A DNA stretch of 64,000 bases from NCBI GenBank assembly GCA_958439195.1, contig OY288157.1, positions 248,001 through 312,000 on the forward strand, written 5' to 3'. Of the stretch, positions 60,828 through 64,000 are shown piece after piece (the stretch's first letter is position 1; every line of letters starts with the position of its first letter). Under the pieces are notes generated by a model, which searched no databases, was not told where the DNA came from, and saw only the letters and a program-made list of their open reading frames with translations. The DNA comes from an uncultured Paracoccaceae bacterium. Its GTDB lineage: Bacteria > Pseudomonadota > Alphaproteobacteria > Rhodobacterales > Rhodobacteraceae. A program made the translations under genes and the position numbers.

Positions 60828-62567
60828 TCACGCTGCCAGTTGCGCCTGAACCGTCTCCGTCAATTCCACAAGCGAGAATGGCTTGGGCAGGAATACCGAA
60901 TTTGGAATGCGTGACTGAACATCCGACAGGGCCTCTTCGGCGTAACCAGACATGAAAACGGTGCGGACTTCGGGGCGTTGCTTCAGGGCCAATCGCACCC
61001 ACCCTGGCCCATCAAGACCCGGCATAACAACATCGGTTACAAACACATCCACATGCAATGCGCCGTCCTGCAACAGGGTCAGCGCCTCTTCGGCATTGGC
61101 GGCTTCCAGAACCGAATGCCCGCGCAACCGCAATGCGCGGGCGGCAAAGGTGCGCACAGGGGCATCATCTTCCACCAACAGCACCACGGCATCCGATCGG
61201 CGCGCCACCCGCCGCGGCAGGGCGATCGCCCGGCCTGGCGCTGCCTCGGCGCAAAAGGGGAACCAAAGTTCAAATTCCGTGCCTTCTCCGGGGGTTGATC
61301 GCACAAAGACGAAGCCCCCGGACTGTTTCACGATGCCGTAGACGGTCGACAAGCCAAGGCCAGTGCCTTCACCCAGCCGCTTTGTGGTGAAGAACGGTTC
61401 AAAAATCTTGTCCATCCATTCGGGCGGGATGCCGGTTCCACTGTCGCGGACGCCGATCACCACATGCCGGCCCCGTGGTACAACAGCACCATCTCGATGC
61501 AATTCATGGTCCAGCGTGGCGATCCGCGTCGTAATCTCTACCACGCCGCCCTCGGGCATCGCATCGCGGGCGTTGACCACAAGGTTCATGATCACCTGCT
61601 CCAACTGCCGCCGGTCCGCCCGTATCGCCGCCGGTTCCCGCGCATGGATCAGGTCCAGCCCGACCCTTTCGCCCAACAGTCGGTTCAACAGATGCGTCAG
61701 TTCGGCCAGGGTATCCTGAAGGTCGATCCGCTCTGGCTTTAACGTCTGCTTGCGCGAAAACGCCAGCAATTGCGAAACCAATGCCGCTGCCCGGTTCGCA
61801 TTCTGGCGAATCTGGATCAGGTCGGGATGATCAGGGTCGTCATTGCGGTGGCGCAACAGCAGCAGATCACAATGTCCGGTGATTGCAGTCAAAAGATTAT
61901 TGAAATCATGTGCGATTCCCCCGGCCAACTGTCCGATCGCCTGCATCTTCTGGCCTTGCACGAACTGTGCCTCCAGCTTTTTCAGCGCGGTGGTGTCCTG
62001 CAAGATGGCCAAGGCCCCACCCTGACCGTCCGGCTGCAACGTCACTTGCAGGAACCGTTCGGCATCTTCAGGCCGTCCATCACCGCGCAGGCCCACCATT
62101 TCTGATCCGCCGGGAATCCGCCGAGCCGCCACATCCACGATCCAGTCCCGGACCGGGCGGCCCAGATCGACAAACATGCGTGCCGGTTCGGGCAAAACCG
62201 CAACATCAAGGTTCAACAGCGCCCGCGCTTCATGATTGGTTCGGATCAGAACACCTTCGGCATCAAACTGCAGCAAGGGCACCGCGAACCCTTCAATCTG
62301 TGGGGCGAGGATGGGCGGCGCTTCCTCGACAGGCGGCCGAACAATCACCGCATCCCGCCTTCGCGCCATCCCGAACCGGAACAGCGCGGCCAAAGCACCC
62401 GCAATACAGACCATGGCCAACCCCAAACCGAAACGGTCGGATGGCATGTTGACCAACAAAGCGGCAATCAACACCAAGAGAACCACACAAAACCCGATCG
62501 GCCCGGCAAGAGCCAGCGCGACAGGCCGATCAGGAAAACGGGCAAAAAGGGCGCGGTACAGGGTCAT
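60828..62567 (-). CDS. cckA: Hybrid sensor histidine kinase CckA
   Basis: 579 residues. Two N-terminal membrane helices (residues about 18-65), a PAS-like segment (LLQFDAEGVLIRTNHEARALL), dimerisation/HisKA with AGGIAHDFNNLLTAITGH at about residue 215, the HATPase blocks VMNLVVNARDAMPEGG and GTGIPPEWMDKIFEPFFTTKRLGEGTGLGLSTVYGIV, and a C-terminal receiver domain with phospho-Asp in VFVTDVVMPG near residue 512. The order and the HDFNNLLTAITG motif identify CckA, which passes phosphate through ChpT to CtrA. In Rhodobacterales this pathway controls motility and gene transfer rather than viability. Confidence 0.92.
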   Translation of the reverse strand: MTLYRALFARFPDRPVALALAGPIGFCVVLLVLIAALLVNMPSDRFGLGLAMVCIAGALAALFRFGMARRRDAVIVRPPVEEAPPILAPQIEGFAVPLLQFDAEGVLIRTNHEARALLNLDVAVLPEPARMFVDLGRPVRDWIVDVAARRIPGGSEMVGLRGDGRPEDAERFLQVTLQPDGQGGALAILQDTTALKKLEAQFVQGQKMQAIGQLAGGIAHDFNNLLTAITGHCDLLLLRHRNDDPDHPDLIQIRQNANRAAALVSQLLAFSRKQTLKPERIDLQDTLAELTHLLNRLLGERVGLDLIHAREPAAIRADRRQLEQVIMNLVVNARDAMPEGGVVEITTRIATLDHELHRDGAVVPRGRHVVIGVRDSGTGIPPEWMDKIFEPFFTTKRLGEGTGLGLSTVYGIVKQSGGFVFVRSTPGEGTEFELWFPFCAEAAPGRAIALPRRVARRSDAVVLLVEDDAPVRTFAARALRLRGHSVLEAANAEEALTLLQDGALHVDVFVTDVVMPGLDGPGWVRLALKQRPEVRTVFMSGYAEEALSDVQSRIPNSVFLPKPFSLVELTETVQAQLAA

Positions 62568-62632
62568 ACCGCTACAATGTGTGGGGAAAAGTTAAAAAAA
62601 ACCTAATAACTGGCGACTGAATCATCCGCCCA

Positions 62633-63778
62633 TCAGGCACGATACAAAATGGCGCAATAAAAACCGTCACCGCCGTCCAATGGCGTGAAACGGCGCTCTT
62701 CCAAAAGCTGCCATCCGGTATGCCGCGCCAAAAAAGCCGCCACTTGTGATCCGTTTTCGGCGTCGATCATTGAACAGGTGGCATAGCCCAAAATCCCACC
62801 TGGCCCCAGCATGCCCGCCGCCCGATCCATGATCGTTGCCTGAAGCCCGATCACCGCCGCCAGACGCGCCGCCGTCAGCGCCCATTTTCCTTCGGGATCG
62901 CGCCGCCAACTGCCCGATCCGGAACACGGAACATCGGTCAGGATCAGATCGTAAGGCCCCGTGATCTCGGGCTGATCCACAATCCTGACGGCCACCCCCG
63001 CCCGGGCCGCGCGGGTCGGAAGATCGGCCATCCGGCGACGTTCCACATCATGCGCAAAAAGCCGCAGCCGCGCCCGCGCCGCCATAGCCAGCGTCTTGCC
63101 CCCACCACCGGCGCACATGTCCAGAACGGACATGCCATCGCGCAACGGCAGCATGTCCACCACCGCCTGCGACGCAGCATCCTGCAACTCGATCCGGCCT
63201 TCCAGATAGGCTGCCGCAGCCTGCACCCGCCGTGCCCCCGCCACCACCTCCAGCGCCGATGGCGAAAGCGGATGCGACACCGCCTCTATCCCGACAGCCG
63301 CCAGTTCTTCGCGCACCGCCTCTCGCGGTATCTTGGCAAGATTCACGCGCAAAAAAACCGGCGCGCGGGATTGCATGGCCTGCATCACCGGCGCAAAATC
63401 CGTCCCCAACCCGGTGCGCAAACTCGGCGCCAGCCAATCGGGGCAATCCAGCGCCTGCAACTCTGACGGCGCAACCGGCGCCTCTGTCGGCATGGGCGGC
63501 GCGGGCGCATGGCCCTGCCCGTCAAACAGCGCCTCTTGCCCCGCCTTGCGCGCCCATCCCAGCACCAGACCGCGCGCCGTTTCAGCCCCGCCTTGGGCCG
63601 CGCAGGATCTTTTGCCGCGCAGCACGTCGAACACGATGTCGCGCACCGCCGCCCGATCCCCCGAACCGGCATATCGGTTGGCACGCCCCCAATTCGTCAG
63701 GGCAACCTCGGCTGGTTGCCCCGCAAGCACCCTGTCCAGCACCGCAATCGCCGCTGCGGCCCGCGCGCCGGGGGTCAT
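62633..63778 (-). CDS. RsmB/NOP family rRNA cytosine-C5 methyltransferase
   Basis: 381 residues. SAM-binding VLDMCAGGGGKTLAMAARAR, catalytic DVPCSGSGSWRRDPEGKW, and the second cysteine in GYATCSMIDAENG. N-terminal part matches the NusB-like RNA-binding region. Start overlaps the stop of the SDR gene by 4 bases (ATGA). Confidence 0.9.
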   Translation of the reverse strand: MTPGARAAAAIAVLDRVLAGQPAEVALTNWGRANRYAGSGDRAAVRDIVFDVLRGKRSCAAQGGAETARGLVLGWARKAGQEALFDGQGHAPAPPMPTEAPVAPSELQALDCPDWLAPSLRTGLGTDFAPVMQAMQSRAPVFLRVNLAKIPREAVREELAAVGIEAVSHPLSPSALEVVAGARRVQAAAAYLEGRIELQDAASQAVVDMLPLRDGMSVLDMCAGGGGKTLAMAARARLRLFAHDVERRRMADLPTRAARAGVAVRIVDQPEITGPYDLILTDVPCSGSGSWRRDPEGKWALTAARLAAVIGLQATIMDRAAGMLGPGGILGYATCSMIDAENGSQVAAFLARHTGWQLLEERRFTPLDGGDGFYCAILYRA

Positions 63779-64000
63779 GCCTTGCGTTCCTGCAAAATGT
63801 TGCCGCCATCCACCACGATCACCGCACCGTTCACATAGGATGCGGCAGCCGATGCCAGAAATTCAACAACCGCTGCCACTTCATCCGGCGTTCCGGCGCG
63901 CCCCGGCGGGGTGGCGCGGGCTGCAATCCGTTCTTCTTCAGTTGCCGCTTCTGTGGCGATCCAGCCGGGCGCCACCGCATTCACCGTTACACCTGCAATC
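63775..64000 (-). CDS. SDR family oxidoreductase, 5' end outside window
   Basis: Only the C-terminal 75 codons are visible: AGVTVNAVAPGWIATEAATEEE, DEVAAVVEFLASAAASYVNGAVIVVDGGNI. The NAVAPG and DGG motifs are typical of short-chain dehydrogenases. Catalytic Tyr/Lys and start are not in the window. Co-transcribed with the methyltransferase gene. Confidence 0.8.
   Translation of the reverse strand, partial: IAGVTVNAVAPGWIATEAATEEERIAARATPPGRAGTPDEVAAVVEFLASAAASYVNGAVIVVDGGNILQERKA

Overview
The window is a GC-rich alphaproteobacterial chromosome segment, most likely from the Rhodobacterales (a Rhodobacter/Gemmobacter/Tabrizicola-type organism). Four things point there: a CckA-type hybrid kinase, a recA gene preceded by the alphaproteobacterial LexA box GTTC-N7-GTTC, an IscR with a single cysteine heading an isc/suf operon, and a tkt/gap/gap/zapA neighbourhood. 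Gene order, operon overlaps (ATGA, TGATG) and codon use look like ordinary core chromosome over almost the whole window.

Layout. 1-9.7 kb: a cation/proton antiporter cut by the window edge, two GAPDH genes with a 47-residue membrane peptide between them, DUF808 and DoxX membrane proteins, transketolase, then a coiled-coil protein with ZapA and an MliC-like exported protein. 9.7-13.5 kb: purL, two acetyltransferases, bolA and grxD on the minus strand. 13.6-14.5 kb: a decayed YCII/sigma-factor locus and a candidate small RNA. 14.7-23 kb: LysR, murI, a Bcr/CflA exporter, a DsbA-like protein with an acyl-CoA synthetase and a divergent XRE-cupin regulator, an entericidin-like lipopeptide and a YejA-like binding protein. 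23-29 kb: a second candidate small RNA, bdhA, a patatin, DUF502, the psuK-DUF1349-psuG pseudouridine operon. 29-34 kb: rpsB-tsf, a LuxR-type regulator, a FAD oxidoreductase, rpe.

34.2-38.5 kb is the accessory part. A dif-like site lies at 34210-34237. An island of about 4.1 kb follows, bounded by 14-bp direct repeats, one of which is the 3' end of tRNA-Arg(CCG). The island holds a truncated integrase, small unknown genes, a HIRAN-BRCT protein, a frameshifted gene, a tRNA-like element and one minus-strand gene with a cluster of palindromic operator-like repeats upstream.

38.5-47 kb is the iron-sulfur assembly operon (iscR, nifS-like, sufB, ybjQ-like, small membrane protein, sufC, sufD, two YIP1 genes, sufS) on the minus strand. 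47-64 kb: hydrolases, icd, a tandem pair of YitT proteins, typA, LysR, alaS and recA, a sulfotransferase-like protein, cckA, an RsmB-type methyltransferase and a partial SDR.

The most notable large-scale signal is the octamer GGGCAGGG. I counted it 21 times on the plus strand between 1322 and 33489 and never on the minus strand there; from 40552 to 63520 I counted it 8 times, always on the minus strand. This perfect switch, with a dif-like sequence at the switch, suggests the window spans the replication terminus, with GGGCAGGG acting as the FtsK-orienting (KOPS-type) sequence.
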